Notes: generated from the letters alone by a model not told the origin. Shown: positions 34,631 through 48,873, numbered from the stretch's first letter. The stretch: 64,000 nt of DNA from Sipunculus nudus (GCA_026874595.1 CM049311.1:71222453-71286452); one strand, 5' to 3'. Made by a program: numbers and translations.

Positions 34631-35600
34631 GTGTATGGCTTGGGAATTAGTACTGGAGAATTCTAATGGATATCCAGCAAAATTTGATAAACACTGGCCA
34701 CTGGCTGATGAATTTTTTACAGGGTCTGATCCAGATTGTATATTCTCAGGAATTATGCAAATATTGCTGTTCAATATAAGAACGATCACTTTGTTTTATT
34801 AGTCTAGTTAATTCCTACATGACCGACCCTTCATGAGATTAGACATGACAAAACTGTAAAATTTATTCAAAGCCAAGTAATACAATATTACTTTTAAGCT
34901 TTCATTAACAAGGGGATTGTCCAGGAAAGTCCTTTGGGTTCTGGTAAATTTTCTGTCTCGCCTGACCAACTGTCCAGTAGAAAATGTGGCCAATGTCAAA
35001 TCAACCATTATTTATGGTTGAGAATAAGGGGTAATAAGAGTTAACTTCATATTAAAATCAGTAAATACATGAACCATGAAAATTTGCCTGATTGATTTGT
35101 GGACATTTTAAATGTAGGATTTTGCAGTAAAGGGAAAGGAGTTTGTCAAGTCTGTTTATGTTCCATAGGCCCCAGTTACAAAGCTAGACTTGTTTTTAGG
35201 ATTTAAAAAAAAAATCTTTAAGAGTAAATAGCACCCATAAAACTTGGTGCAATTCAGAATCAGATTTCTAGCTTTGTATCTTACCATTTGTACCATTATA
35301 TTATCACAATATTTTCTCAACATCACAATGAAGAAAAAAACCTTTGTGAAGAGGAAATAATGAATGTTTTCAGACGGATTACTAATTGCGATTGTTTGAC
35401 AGAAATATGTCTTCATCTTGATAGAATGAAGTTTTGTTTTGTAAATTTATTAAATATTTGTATTTCTGTATTTATATATAAATTGTGAAAACAAAAAGTG
35501 CTTATCTGAACTTCAGGAAAAATTATTCTTGTCTATGTTTCATCTACAAATAAGGGAGGTGTGTGTGTGTGGGGGGGGGGGGGGGGGGAGGGGGTTCTGT
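34631..35600. other. Spacer with G tract
   Basis: AT-rich. A GTGTGTGTGTG run and a poly-G tract (about 35571-35598) sit at the right end. Nothing coding recognised. Confidence 0.4.
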
Positions 35601-35885
35601 AAGTAAACTGAGCTATAGTCATTGTCCTCTGTCCGTCGTTTGTCCGTTAACAGGGCATGTTTTGAAACCGTTGGACCTATGAATCCAAAATTTTGCACAC
35701 AGTTAGATGTCCCCAAAATCTCCAACCTTACCGAAAATTGGGTCATTAGCACTTCTTCGTTCCTTCGAAATATTAAGGAAAAATCTCCGTTTTCCATAAA
35801 AAAAGCCATTGTTATACTTCATACCCTCCCGAGGCAGCGGAAATAGCAGGCTTCCCCTCTGCCCTTCATCCCCCCCTCCCCCAGC
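35601..35885 (+). repeat. Family A fragment
   Basis: Contains ACTGAGCTATAGTCATTGTC, CCGTCGTTTGTCCGTTAACA and GGACCTATGAATCC, then jumps to the GCAGGCTTCCCCTCTGCCC segment found near 32755 in the reference copy, so the interior is deleted. Confidence 0.75.
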
Positions 35886-35915
35886 TGGTGCATAAACTAG
35901 ATGAATGTTATAATT

Positions 35916-36600
35916 TTTAGCTCAGCTGACTATAAGTCATCTGAGCTATAGTCGTGGTCCATTGTCCGTCGTCCGTCCGTCTGTCCGTCCGTCCGTCCGT
36001 CCGTCCGTAGATGTGGCACGTTTTGAAACCGTAAGACCTAGGAATCCCAAATTCAGCATAATGTTAGATGTCCCCAAGATCTCCTACCAAGCCGAAAACT
36101 GGGTCTTTGCGACTTCGTTCCTTTGAGAAATTAAGGAAAAACCTCAATTTTTTATTAAAATCCTATTTTCACACTTCAGGACTGCCTAATATCAAAACCA
36201 TTCATCTGTTTTTCCTCATATTTACCATAAATATTCCTCTATATAGTTTCTATGTACATGCCAGATATTAAGTCAGTATTATATAATTTAAAAAAGTTAT
36301 GGGCCCAAACATAATGGACTTTGTAAAAAATCAGGAAAAATAATAACTCACTTAACATGAAAAATTTTGAAACTAGAGTCTATTTTATCAAGTATATAAC
36401 TATGTTTAATTAAGATTCAATTGTTTACCCAAAATTAGATCTGAATTTTGTAAATTTTTTAAGTTATTAGCATAAAAAAAAATCAGTACCTTAAATTTTG
36501 CCCAACTTTGACCATGGCACGTTTTTTTCCTGTAAGCACCATTGATTTAATTTTCACAGCATGTAATCATTAATATTTAGTTTGTCTAAATCTGAAATTT
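35916..36600 (+). repeat. Family A element, 5' portion
   Basis: Starts with the hairpin sequence AGCTCAGCTGACTATAAG and a (CCGT)n run (35975-36007). The body runs to the GACCATGGCACGTTTTT and TTTTCACAGCATG segments. A matching 3' end is not adjacent; candidates lie at 37783 and 38252. Confidence 0.8.
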
Positions 36601-36668
36601 AGAAAATAAAAGCTTGAAAATTAAGCTAGTTATTGATTTTTTTCTGTAGTCACTTGCTTTGATTACAG

Positions 36669-36759
36669 ATGCAGGGTCCCACTCCAGGTCACTGGAAGTC
36701 AGCTATGCCAGGGTTTCTGATTTGTTACAGTCACTGGGGGAGATCCCCTGCTGTGACAG
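36669..36759 (+). CDS. Candidate exon, possibly a downstream CEP295-like exon
   Basis: 91 bp between GCTTTGATTACAG and GACAG|GTGTAC. In the frame that accepts one base from a phase-1 donor it reads DAGSHSRSLEVSYARVSDLL and then QSLGEIPCCD with no stop. The large exon at 30750 has a phase-1 internal donor at 31716, so the two could join. The last residues of that exon (GSHPDMPSALVTDLLQTV) look loosely similar to this peptide. Evidence is thin; it may be chance. Confidence 0.25.
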
Positions 36760-37700
36760 GTGTACAGTTATCTCATATCACCACCCCGATCACCCCCCCC
36801 CCCCCCCCCCCCCCCCGAAAACCAACCCACCAAGTGTTATGCAGTAATTGTTATTGTTTTCACTGTATCTTCTTAATTGTAATGCTGTTTCCACTCCGAT
36901 ATGCAAAAACTTTCCTTGAAAAAATAATTCAAGGTGTAATCCAGAAAAATGCAATGTTGTGTAATGTAGCATTTTTAAAGAAATCAATTTTCTTTTAAAT
37001 GATTTTAACAAATATAAATGAACTCATCAGTATGCTTAAATTATTATTAAATATGAAGCACATTATGGATAAATAAAGACACAATTAAAAATTGTGAAAT
37101 CTAAATCAAGTATTATTTTTAGATATTTATTGTTTTACAGATTTAAAAGATATATTTTTGTGGTAAAAAATAAATAAACATTTGTATGCATGATGTGGTG
37201 TTATCTGACAAGATTGAGATTTATGATGATGCAATTGAGAATTATGAATCAACTTTTATATTCAGATATATATGTTATATTGGAAATGTATAGAAATATA
37301 AACTTAGATTAGAAAATAATTGATGTGATAAAAAAATCAGGATTTAATACAAACATTTGTTCATTATTTTCCTGCCTCAGCAGAATTTGAGATCAGGCTT
37401 TGTTTGCCCTGTTTTATGTTGTTAATTAGCTATATTTCAACTGTATACATTTCATAAAAAAAATACATATATATTTAATAATATATATTATAAAAAAATA
37501 GATTCAATTGAACAAATGTGTAAACTACTGAAATGTCAACAGTTAATCGAAAAGCCAACTAATGATCATGGTAATAGTACAGATCATTTGTTCACAAACT
37601 GCTCACATGCTTTAGTTTCAACATTAGGAAACACATAGTCAGGTCACAAAATATTTTTTGCAACAATTTCTTGCTCATCAATACAAACCAATCATATAAA
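36760..37700. other. Spacer with poly-C tract
   Basis: A poly-C run of about 30 bases starts near 36787. The rest is AT-rich without recognised features. Confidence 0.4.
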
Positions 37701-37708
37701 CCAACCAT

Positions 37709-37816
37709 GGCCTTTATTACCTCTTCCTCTTACACTTTATCTCCATTAGATATTATTTAGATTTTTACCTTCAAGGTTAACGTCAGCTGAGCACAGTGAC
37801 CCATAGGTCCCTTGTT
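37709..37816 (+). repeat. Family A 3'-end fragment
   Basis: CACTTTATCTCCATTAGAT, then CAGCTGAGCACAGTGACCCA and AGGTCCCTTGTTT. It is about 90% alike to 38196-38286. Confidence 0.75.
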
Positions 37817-38195
37817 TATTCTTTCTTATTCTAGGCTATGCTACATTTTAGATTTTGTATTGTACCACCAGGGTACCAATAATTAAAGTGCACATTTTAT
37901 TGTGTCCACAAAGTGGTGTATTGCTATGAAAGTGTGGATGTTCATCAGATAAGTAATTCTTTAATTCAGAAGAATAAAACTTTATCAGGTGTGAAATTAA
38001 CCATTAATTCCAGAAAAGAATTATAGCTGAGATAATAATTAGCACAATGATGTTGTTTGTCCCTCATTCAACTAACAGTGTGTATACTTTATTTGTAAAT
38101 ATGTTTTTATTTTATCAAATTAACTGAACCTTTTATTTCGGTGAATAAAATTAAGCATGTACTGAAAACTCCATATACAAAACTATATAACCTCT

Positions 38196-38286
38196 ACCTC
38201 TATCACTTTATCTCCATTTGATTTTTTTAGATTTTTACCTACAAGGTCAACTTCAGCTGAGCACAGTGACCCATGGGTCCCTTGTT
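38196..38286 (+). repeat. Family A 3'-end fragment, second copy
   Basis: CACTTTATCTCCATTTGAT, then CAGCTGAGCACAGTGACCCA and TGGGTCCCTTGTTTTT. It has the same upstream text as the copy 470 bp to its left, so this 3' half was duplicated or inserted twice. Confidence 0.75.
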
Positions 38287-38639
38287 TTTATCAGATACTC
38301 ATGTTATTAGAAAAACTAGTTAAACTGTAAACTGATACAAGATCTGTAATATTTAAACAGTTCAATGGACACGTATAAACCTGTTCTTATTTAAAAGTTA
38401 AAATTATTAATTCTTCCAACAAAAATTGATCAATATCCCAGGGATTGTAAAACTTTGAAATGCCTTTCCGCTAACGATGCACCCTACCATCATATCAAAC
38501 ATGCAAAGAGAACTGTATGTCCCTAGTGGTCATATATGTCAGAAATATATTGTGCAGTGAAAATAAGACAGGAAAATTTAGAAGATGCAGGCCCAAATGC
38601 CGGAAAGTATTAGAAATTATAGATCAATTTTAGCAAAGG

Positions 38640-39360
38640 TGACTAAAAATCAGAGCTATGGCAATCACTCATTGTCCGTCTGTCAGTCAGTCTGTCCGTC
38701 CGTCCGTACGTTAACAGAGCAAAAACAAAAGCTCCAGTATTCGAATAAAAATGCATTGATTGCCATGTTTATTTCCATGCATATTGATCATGGAGTGTTT
38801 TTCATGAAGACTGGTGGTGCCACTGTTTTTTTCTATTTTTAAGCTTTTTATCTCTGTGTTGAGATCTTTAACAGGGCACAAAATCGTAACTGTTCGACCT
38901 AGAAATTTCTACCTGTACACCCAAGGAGGTCCAAGGCAAATCTACAGTCAAACTTTACTGTTGGACCTAGAATCATCTGTCTTGGAATCTAGGGATGTCC
39001 TGAAAATTAGGTCCATTTTTCCTTTTTGTATCATTAAATGGTTTCAAGCCACAAGTTTAATGAATTACACAGTAAAAATACCACTTAAACCTGATTGGCT
39101 TGTTTTAACATACTGTTTAATTTTATGCTCTTTGAATTTTTTACAGAGTTTTACTTTAGTTAATAAATTAATGTTTGTTATTATACTTGGGCTCATGTCC
39201 ATTCTTCTTTATAAGTTACAGGGTTTCATTTTAGAACGGCCTTTTCCTCTTAGCTTATCAAATGCTATTATATATGAAAAACCAAAAGAAATAAGAAATA
39301 TTTTGCATTTGCTGTACTTTCCAAAATTCAGCTGAGCGACGTAACCTATGGGTATCTTGT
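38640..39360 (+). repeat. Family A element, second subfamily
   Basis: Starts with AGAGCTATGGCAATCACTC and a GTCTGTCCGTCCGTCCGTAC run, and ends CAGCTGAGCGACGTAACC followed by TATGGGTATCTTGTTTTT. The body shares AACAGGGCACAAAATCGTAA with other subfamily copies. Confidence 0.7.
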
Positions 39361-39603
39361 TTTTTATGGACTAATTGGTCTAAAGCATGATTTTGGGACA
39401 AGAACTTTTTCTGAGTTGGCATAATATATAAAGAATAATTCATCAAAGTGTTAATAATGGAGTGGGATTAGTGTGTAAGGGAGGGGGGGGGGTCATAAAA
39501 TCAGATTTGAGCGACCACTTTAGTGGTGATGGTTGCATATTCACCGCATTCTGTAAGATGCTGTCCCGTAAAATAACCACAGTGATGAATTCAGTGTCGA
39601 GTG
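39361..39603. other. Left flank of the 48-bp array
   Basis: Contains a G tract (39481-39492) and a small inverted pair (CGACCACTTTAGTGGTG near 39510). No match to the right flank was noticed. Confidence 0.3.
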
Positions 39604-41549
39604 GCAACAACGTCAATTATAATACATGGTGAGAGATATATAAATAGCTGGAGACCAACGTCAGTTATGATACATGATAACAGATATATAAATAGCAGGA
39701 GACCAACGTCAGTAATGATACATGAAAACAGATTTATAAATAGCTGGAGACCAACGTCAGTTAGGATATATGATAACAGATATATAAAAAGCTTGAGACC
39801 AACGTCAGTTATGATACATAAAAACAGACACATAAAAAGAAGGAGACCAACGTCAATTATAATACATGATGGCAGATACATCAATAACTGGGGACCAACG
39901 TCAATTTTAATACATGATAACAGATATATAAACAGCAGGAGACCAACGTCAATTATAATACATGATAACAGATTTATAAATAGCAGGAGACCAGGTTCAA
40001 TTATAATACATGATGGCAGATACATAAATAACACGGGACCAACGTCAATTATAATACATGATGACAGGAGACCATCGTTAGTTATAAAACATGATAACAG
40101 ATTTATAAATAGCAGGAGACCAGGGTCAATTATGTTACATGATAACAGATACATAAATAGCAGGAGACCAACGTCAGTAATGATACATGATAACAGATAT
40201 ATAAATAGCTGGAGACCAACGTCAGTAATGATACATGATAACAGATATATAAAAAGCTGAAGACCAACGTCAGTTATGATACATAAAAACAGATACATAA
40301 AAAGGAGACCAACGTGAATTATAATACATGATGGCAGATATATAAGTAACAGGGGACCAACGTCAATTATAATACATGATAACAGATATATAAATAGCAG
40401 GAGACCAACGTCAATTATAATACATGATTACAGATTCATAAATAGCAGGAGACCAACGTCAATAATAAAACATGATAACAGATATATAAATAGATGGAGA
40501 ACAACGTCAATTATAATACATGATAACAGATACATAAATAGCAGGAGACCAACGTCAAATATAATACATGATAACAAATACATAAATAGCAGGAGACCAA
40601 CGTCAATTATAATACATGATGGCAGATACATTAATAACAGGGGACCAACGTCAATTATAATACCTGATAACAGATACATAAACAGCAGGAGACCAACGTC
40701 AATTATAATACATGATGGCAGATACATTAATAACAGGGGACCAACGTCAATTATAATACCTGATAACAGATACATAAATAGCAGGAGACCAACGTCAATT
40801 ATAATACATGATAAGAGATACATAAATAGCAGGAGACCAACGTCAGTAATGATACATGATAACAGATATATAAATAGCTGGAGACCAACGTCAGTTATGA
40901 TACATAAAAACAGACACATAAAAAGGAGACCAACGTCAATTATAATACATGATGGCAGATACATAAATAACACGGGACCAACGTCAATTATAATACATGA
41001 TAACAGATACATAAAAAGCAGGAGACCATCGTTAGTTATAAAACATAATAACAGATACATAAAAAGCAGGAGACCAACGTCAATTATAATACATGATGAC
41101 AGATACATAAATAGCAGGAGACCAACGTCAATTATAATACATGATAACAGATAAATAAATAGCAGGAGACCAACGTCAATTATAATACATGATGACAGAT
41201 ACATAAATAACAGGAGACCAACGTCAATTATAATACATGATGAGAGATACATAAACCAACGTTAGTTATAATAAATGATGAAAGATACATAAATAACAGG
41301 AGACCAACGTCAATAACGATACATGATAACAGATATATAAATAGCTGGCGACCAACGTCAGTTATGATACCTGATAACAGATACATAAATAGCTGGCGAC
41401 CAACGTCAGTTATGATACCTGATAACAGATACATAAATAGCAGGAGACCAACGTCAATAATAATAAATTGATTATAGATATATAAATAGCAGGAGACCAA
41501 CGCCAGTTTTAATACATAATAACACATACATAAAAAGCAGGAGACCAAC

Positions 41550-44500
41550 GTCAATTATAATACATGATGACAGATACATAAATAGCAGGCGACCAACGTC
41601 AATTATAATACATGATGTCAGATACATAAATAGCAGGCGACCAACGTCAATTATAATACATGATGTCAGATACATAAATAGCAGGAGACCAACGTCAATT
41701 ATAATACATGATGGCAGATACATTAATAACAGGGGACCAACGTCAATTATAATACCTGATAACAGATATATAAATAGCAGGAGACCAACGTCAATTATAA
41801 TACATGATAAGAGATACATAAATAGCAGGAGACCATCGTCAGTTATAAAACACGATAACAGATATATAAATAGCAGGAGACCAACGTCAGTTATGATACA
41901 TAAAAACAGACACATAAGAAGGAGACCAACGTCAATTATAATACATGATGGCAGATACATAAATAACACGGGACCAACGTCAATTATAATACATGATGGC
42001 AGATACATAAATAACACGGGACCAACGTCAATTATAATACATGATAACAGATACATAAAAAGCAGGAGACCATCGTTAGTTATAAAACATGATAACAGAT
42101 TTATAAATAGCAGGAGACCAGGGTCAATTATGTTACATGATAACAGATACATAAATAGCAGGAGACCAACGTCAGTAATGATACATGATAACATATATAA
42201 ATAGCTGGAGACCAACGTCAGTTAGGATACCTGATAACAGATACATAAAAAGGAGACCAACGTCAATTATAATACATGATGGCAGATACATAAATAACAG
42301 GGGACCAACTTAAATTATAATACATGATAACAGATATATAAATAGCAGGAGACCAACGTCAATTATAATACATGATAACAGATACATAAATAGCAGGAGA
42401 CCAACGTCAATTATAATACATGATGACAGATACATAAATAACAGAAGACTAACGTCAATTATAATACATGATAACAGAAACCTAAAAAGCAGGAGACCAA
42501 CGTCAATTATAATACATGATAACAGATACATAAATAGCAGGAGACCAACGTCAATTATAATACATGATGACAGATACATAAATAACAGGAGACTAACGTC
42601 AATTATAATACATGATAACAGATACCTAAAAAGCAGGAGACCAACGGCAATAATAATACAGAAAGTCAGATACATAAATAGCAGGAGACCAGCGCCAGGT
42701 ATGATACATGATGACAGGTACAAAAATAGCAGGAGACCAACGTCAATTATAATACATGATGACAGATACATAAATAGCAGGAGACCAACGTCAATTATAA
42801 TACATGATAACAGATAAATAAATTGCAGGAGACATACCTCAGTTATAAACCATGATAACAGATTTATAAATAGCAGGAGAACAGCGACAATTATGATACA
42901 TGATAACAGACACATAAATAGCAGGAGACCAACATGAATAATGATACATGATAACAGATATATAAATAGCTGGCGACCAACGTCAGTTATGATACCTGAT
43001 AACAGATACATAAATAGCAGGAGACCAACGTCAATAATAATAAATTGATTATAGATATATAAATAGCAGGAGACCAACGCCAGTTATGATACATGATGAC
43101 AGATACAAAAATAGCAGGAGACCAACGTCAGTGATAATACATAATAACACATACATAAAAAGCAGGAGACCAACGTCAATTATAATACATGATGACAGAT
43201 ACATAAATAGCAGGCGACCAACTTCAATTATAATACATGATGTCAGATACATAAATAGCAGGAGACCAACGTCAATTATAATACATGATGAGAGATACAT
43301 AAACCAGCGTTAGTTATAATATATGATGAAAGATACATAAATAGCAGGAGACCAACGTCAATAATAATAAATTAATTATGATATATAAATAGCTGGAGAC
43401 AAACGCCAGTTATGATACATGATGACAGATACAAAAATACCAGGAGACCAACGCCAGTTATGATACATGATGACAGATAAAAAAATAGCAGGAGACTAAC
43501 GTCAGTAATAATACATAATAACAGATACATAAAAAGCAGGAGACCAACGTCAATTATAATACATGATGACAGATACAAAAATAGCAGGAGACCAACGTCA
43601 GTAATAATACATAATAACAGATACATAAAAAGCAGGAGACCATCGTCAATTATAATACATGATGACAGATACGAAATTGCAGGAGACCAACGTCAGTAAT
43701 AATACATTATAACAGATACATAAAAAGCAGGAGACCAACGTCAATTATAATACATGATGTCAGATACATAAATAGCAGTCGACCAACGTCAATTATAATA
43801 CATGATGTCAGATACATAAATAGCAGGAGACCAACGTCAATTATAATACATGATGAGAGATACATAAACCAACGTTAGTTATAATAAATGATGAAAGATA
43901 CATAAATAACAGGAGACCAACGTCAATAACGATACATGATAACAGATATATAAATAGCTGGAGACCAACGTCAATTATAACACATGATGAGAGATACATA
44001 AATAGCTGAAGACCAACGTCAATTATAATACATGATGACAGATACATAAATAGCAGGCGACCAACGTCAATTATAATACATGATGTCAGATACATAAATA
44101 GCAGGCGACCAACGTCAATTATAATACATGATGTCAGATACATAAATAGCAGGAGACCAACGTCAATTATAATACATGATGGCAGATACATTAATAACAG
44201 GGGACCAACGTCAATTATAATACCTGATAACAGATATATAAATAGCAGGAGACCAACGTCAATTATAATACATGATAAGAGATACATAAATAGCAGGAGA
44301 CCATCGTCAGTTATAAAACACGATAACAGATATATAAATAGCAGGAGACCAACGTCAGTTATGATACATAAAAACAGACACATAAGAAGGAGACCAACGT
44401 CAATTATAATACATGATGGCAGATACATAAATAACACGGGACCAACGTCAATTATAATACATGATGGCAGATACATAAATAACACGGGACCAACGTCAAT

Positions 44501-46486
44501 TATAATACATGATAACAGATACATAAAAAGCAGGAGACCATCGTTAGTTATAAAACATGATAACAGATTTATAAATAGCAGGAGACCAGGGTCAATTATG
44601 TTACATGATAACAGATACATAAATAGCAGGAGACCAACGTCAGTAATGATACATGATAACATATATAAATAGCTGGAGACCAACGTCAGTTAGGATACCT
44701 GATAACAGATACATAAAAAGGAGACCAACGTCAATTATAATACATGATGGCAGATACATAAATAACAGGGGACCAACTTAAATTATAATACATGATAACA
44801 GATATATAAATAGCAGGAGACCAACGTCAATTATAATACATGATAACAGATACATAAATAGCAGGAGACCAACGTCAATTATAATACATGATGACAGATA
44901 CATAAATAACAGAAGACTAACGTCAATTATAATACATGATAACAGAAACCTAAAAAGCAGGAGACCAACGTCAATTATAATACATGATAACAGATACATA
45001 AATAGCAGGAGACCAACGTCAATTATAATACATGATGACAGATACATAAATAACAGGAGACTAACGTCAATTATAATACATGATAACAGATACCTAAAAA
45101 GCAGGAGACCAACGGCAATAATAATACAGAAAGTCAGATACATAAATAGCAGGAGACCAGCGCCAGGTATGATACATGATGACAGATACAAAAATAGCAG
45201 GAGACCAACGTCAATTATAATACATGATGACAGATACATAAATAGCAGGAGACCAACGTCAATTATAATACATGATAACAGATAAATAAATTGCAGGAGA
45301 CATACCTCAGTTATAAACCATGATAACAGATTTATAAATAGCAGGAGAACAGCGACAATTATGTTACATGATAACAGACACATAAATAGCAGGAGACCAA
45401 CATGAATAATGATACATGATAACAGATATATAAATAGCTGGCGACCAACGTCAGTTATGATACCTGATAACAGATACATAAATAGCAGGAGACCAACGTC
45501 AATAATAATAAATTGATTATAGATATATAAATAGCAGGAGACCAACGCCAGTTATGATACATGATGACAGATACAAAAATAGCAGGAGACCAACGTCAGT
45601 GATAATACATAATAACACATACATAAAAAGCAGGAGACCAACGTCAATTATAATACATGATGACAGATACATAAATAGCAGGCGACCAACTTCAATTATA
45701 ATACATGATGTCAGATACATAAATAGCAGGAGACCAACGTCAATTATAATACATGATGAGAGATACATAAACCAGCGTTAGTTATAATATATGATGAAAG
45801 ATACATAAATAGCAGGAGACCAACGTCAATAATAATAAATTAATTATGATATATAAATAGCTGGAGACAAACGCCAGTTATGATACATGATGACAGATAC
45901 AAAAATACCAGGAGACCAACGCCAGTTATGATACATGATGACAGATAAAAAAATAGCAGGAGACTAACGTCAGTAATAATACATAATAACAGATACATAA
46001 AAAGCAGGAGACCAACGTCAATTATAATACATGATGACAGATACAAAAATAGCAGGAGACCAACGTCAGTAATAATACATAATAACAGATACATAAAAAG
46101 CAGGAGACCATCGTCAATTATAATACATGATGACAGATACGAAATTGCAGGAGACCAACGTCAGTAATAATACATTATAACAGATACATAAAAAGCAGGA
46201 GACCAACGTCAATTATAATACATGATGTCAGATACATAAATAGCAGTCGACCAACGTCAATTATAATACATGATGTCAGATACATAAATAGCAGGAGACC
46301 AACGTCAATTATAATACATGATGAGAGATACATAAACCAACGTTAGTTATAATAAATGATGAAAGATACATAAATAACAGGAGACCAACGTCAATAACGA
46401 TACATGATAACAGATATATAAATAGCTGGAGACCAACGTCAATTATAACACATGATGAGAGATACATAAATAGCTGAAGACCAACG
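41550..46486. repeat. Two near-identical 2468-bp higher-order blocks within the 48-bp array
   Basis: The block at about 41550-44017 is repeated at 44018-46485. In a 768-bp stretch I compared (42310-43077 against 44778-45545) I saw two differences: G/A in GATGACA(G/A)(G)TAC near 42718/45186, and A/T near 42894/45362. A partial third copy with an internal deletion follows from about 46486. 2468 is not a multiple of 48, because some units are irregular. Confidence 0.88.
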
Positions 46487-47129
46487 TCAATTATAATACA
46501 TGATGACAGATACATAAATAGCAGGCGACCAACGTCAATTATAATACATGATGTCAGATACATAAATAGCAGGAGACCAACGTCAATTATAATACATGAT
46601 GAGAGATACATAAACCAGCGTTAGTTATAATATATGATGAAAGATACATAAATAGCAGGAGACCAACGTCAATAATAATAAATTAATTATGATATATAAA
46701 TAGCTGGAGACCAACGCCAGTTATGATACATGATGACAGATACAAAAATACCAGGAGACCAACGCCAGTTATGATACATGATGACAGATACAAAAATAGC
46801 AGGAGACTAACGTCAGTAATAATACATAATAACAGATACATAAAAAGCAGGAGACCAACGTCAATTATAATACATGATGACAGATACAAAAATAGCAGGA
46901 GACCAACGTCAGTAATAATACATAATAACAGATACATAAAAAGCAGGAGACCATCGTCAATTATAATACATGATGACAGATACAAAAATAGCAGGAGACC
47001 AACGTCAGTAATAATACATTATAACAGATACATAAAAAGCAGGAGACCAACGTCAATTATAATACATGATGTCAGATACATAAATAGCAGTCGACCAACG
47101 TCAATTATAATACATGATGTCAGATACAT

Positions 47130-48262
47130 AAATAGCAGGAGACCAACGTCAATTATAATACATGATGAGAGATACATAAACCAACGTTAGTTATAATAAA
47201 TGATGAAAGATACATAAATAACAGGAGACCAACGTCAATAACAATACATGATAACAGATATATAAATAGCTGGAGACCAACGTCAGATATAATACATGAT
47301 GAGAGATACATAAATAGCAGGAGACCAACGTCAATAACGATACATGATAACAGATATATAAATAGCTGGAGACCAACGTCAATTATAACACATGATGAGA
47401 GATACATAAATAGCAGGAGACCAACGTCAATAACGATACATGATAACATATATATAAATAGCTGGAGACCAACGTCAGTTATAATACATGATGAGAGATA
47501 CATAAATAGCAGGAGACCAACGTCAATCACGATTCATGATAACAGATATATAAATAGCAGGAGACCAAGGTCAATTATAATACATAATAACAGATAAATA
47601 AAAAGCAGGAGACCAACGTCAATTATAATACATGATGTCAGATACATAAATAGCAGTCGACCAACGTCAATTATAATACATGATGTCAGATACATAAATA
47701 GCAGGAGACCAACGTCAATTATAATACATGATGAGAGATACATAAACCAACGTTAGTTATAATAAATGATGAAAGATACATAAATAACAGGAGACCAACG
47801 TCAATAACAATACATGATAACAGATATATAAATAGCTGGAGACCAACGTCAGATATAATACATGATGAGAGATACATAAATAGCAGGAGACCAACGTCAA
47901 TAACGATACATGATAACAGATATATAAATAGCTGGAGACCAACGTCAATTATAACACATGATGAGAGATACATAAATAGCAGGAGACCAACGTCAATAAC
48001 GATACATGATAACATATATATAAATAGCTGGAGACCAACGTCAGTTATAATACATGATGAGAGATACATAAATAGCAGGAGACCAACGTCAATCACGATT
48101 CATGATAACAGATATATAAATAGCAGGAGACCAAGGTCAATTATAATACATAATAACAGATAAATAAAAAGCAGGAGACCAACGTCAATTATAATACATG
48201 ATGACAGATAACTAAATAGCAGGAGACCATCGTCAATTATAATACATGATGACAGACACAAA
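47130..48262. repeat. 566-bp duplicated block near the right end of the array
   Basis: The sequence at about 47130-47695 recurs 566 bp further right without differences that I could see. It is independent of the 2468-bp block. Confidence 0.8.
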
Positions 48263-48539
48263 AATAGCAGGCGACCAACGTTAGTTATAATAAATGATAA
48301 CAGATACATAAATAGCTGGAGACCAACTTCAATAATAATACATGATGACAGATACATAAATAGCAGGATACCATCATCAATCATAATAAATGATAACAGA
48401 TACATAAATAGCCGAAACTCCTGATACATGCTCAGTTCAGAGAACCTATTTAGCCGTAACAAACACGACTCAGTTAGGGCCCCTTACTGACAAGCCAGTA
48501 ATCTGTCCATAATGTCAGAGGGCCGATCTGGCGCTAAGA

Positions 48540-48782
48540 ACCTATTCGGATCAGACTTCACAGTGACAACACACCGACCGTTCTTATTGTTTTAAAATCA
48601 ACTGGTGGTCGTATTTTTTTTAAACTACATGAATTCCTCTTACATATATCAGTATCTAATTGGCCCTATTGTCGTGCGGCCATTGAAAGGCACATTTCCG
48701 TTTCAAAGAACTCTTTATGTAAAATTTCGATCAAGAAACAACATAAATATATATAAGGATTGTGAGATGAGGTTTCGACAAC
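48540..48782 (+). repeat. Diverged direct repeat, first copy (right flank of the array)
   Basis: Shares the order CGGA(T)CAGACTTCACAGTG, CGACCGTTCTT, CAGTATCTAATTGGCCC, GGCACATTTCCGTTT and TGAGGTTTCGA with 48874-49112, at perhaps 65-70% similarity by eye. A 68-codon frame here is not conserved in the second copy. Confidence 0.6.
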
Positions 48783-48873
48783 TTCCAACGTGCGATTTTT
48801 ACTCTTGGTGACGCCTTTTTTATCGACTGGTCTAATCATTGCCGGGAATTAAGATATATGCGCGGTTCATTGT

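Larger units (their letters stand above)
39604..48413. repeat. 8.8-kb array of a 48-bp unit, about 184 copies
   Basis: The unit core is GAGACCAACGTCAATTATAA followed by a variable ACATGAT(A/G)ACAGATACATAAATAGC-like half (units differ mostly in the GATAACAG/GATGACAG/GATGGCAG position). Because 48 is a multiple of 3, frames stay open on both strands for up to 280 codons. The + strand reads RRPTSIIIHDDRYINS repeats and the - strand reads MYLLSCIIIDVGLLLF repeats. The frames are broken at irregular units and have no other domain, so I do not call them genes. Variant units recur in the same order, showing higher-order duplication. This is a satellite/minisatellite array, not CRISPR: there are no unique spacers and no cas genes. 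Confidence 0.97.

Noticed and set aside
39604-48413. CRISPR-like periodic array.
   Set aside because: There are no unique spacers between conserved repeats, the whole unit is repeated, the surroundings are eukaryotic, and no cas-type gene is present.
39591-48462. Long frames in the 48-bp array, looking like a repetitive transmembrane protein on the minus strand and a basic repeat protein on the plus strand.
   Set aside because: They exist on both strands at once, arise from a unit length divisible by three, break at irregular units and carry no unique domain. They are reported as a repeat, not as genes.
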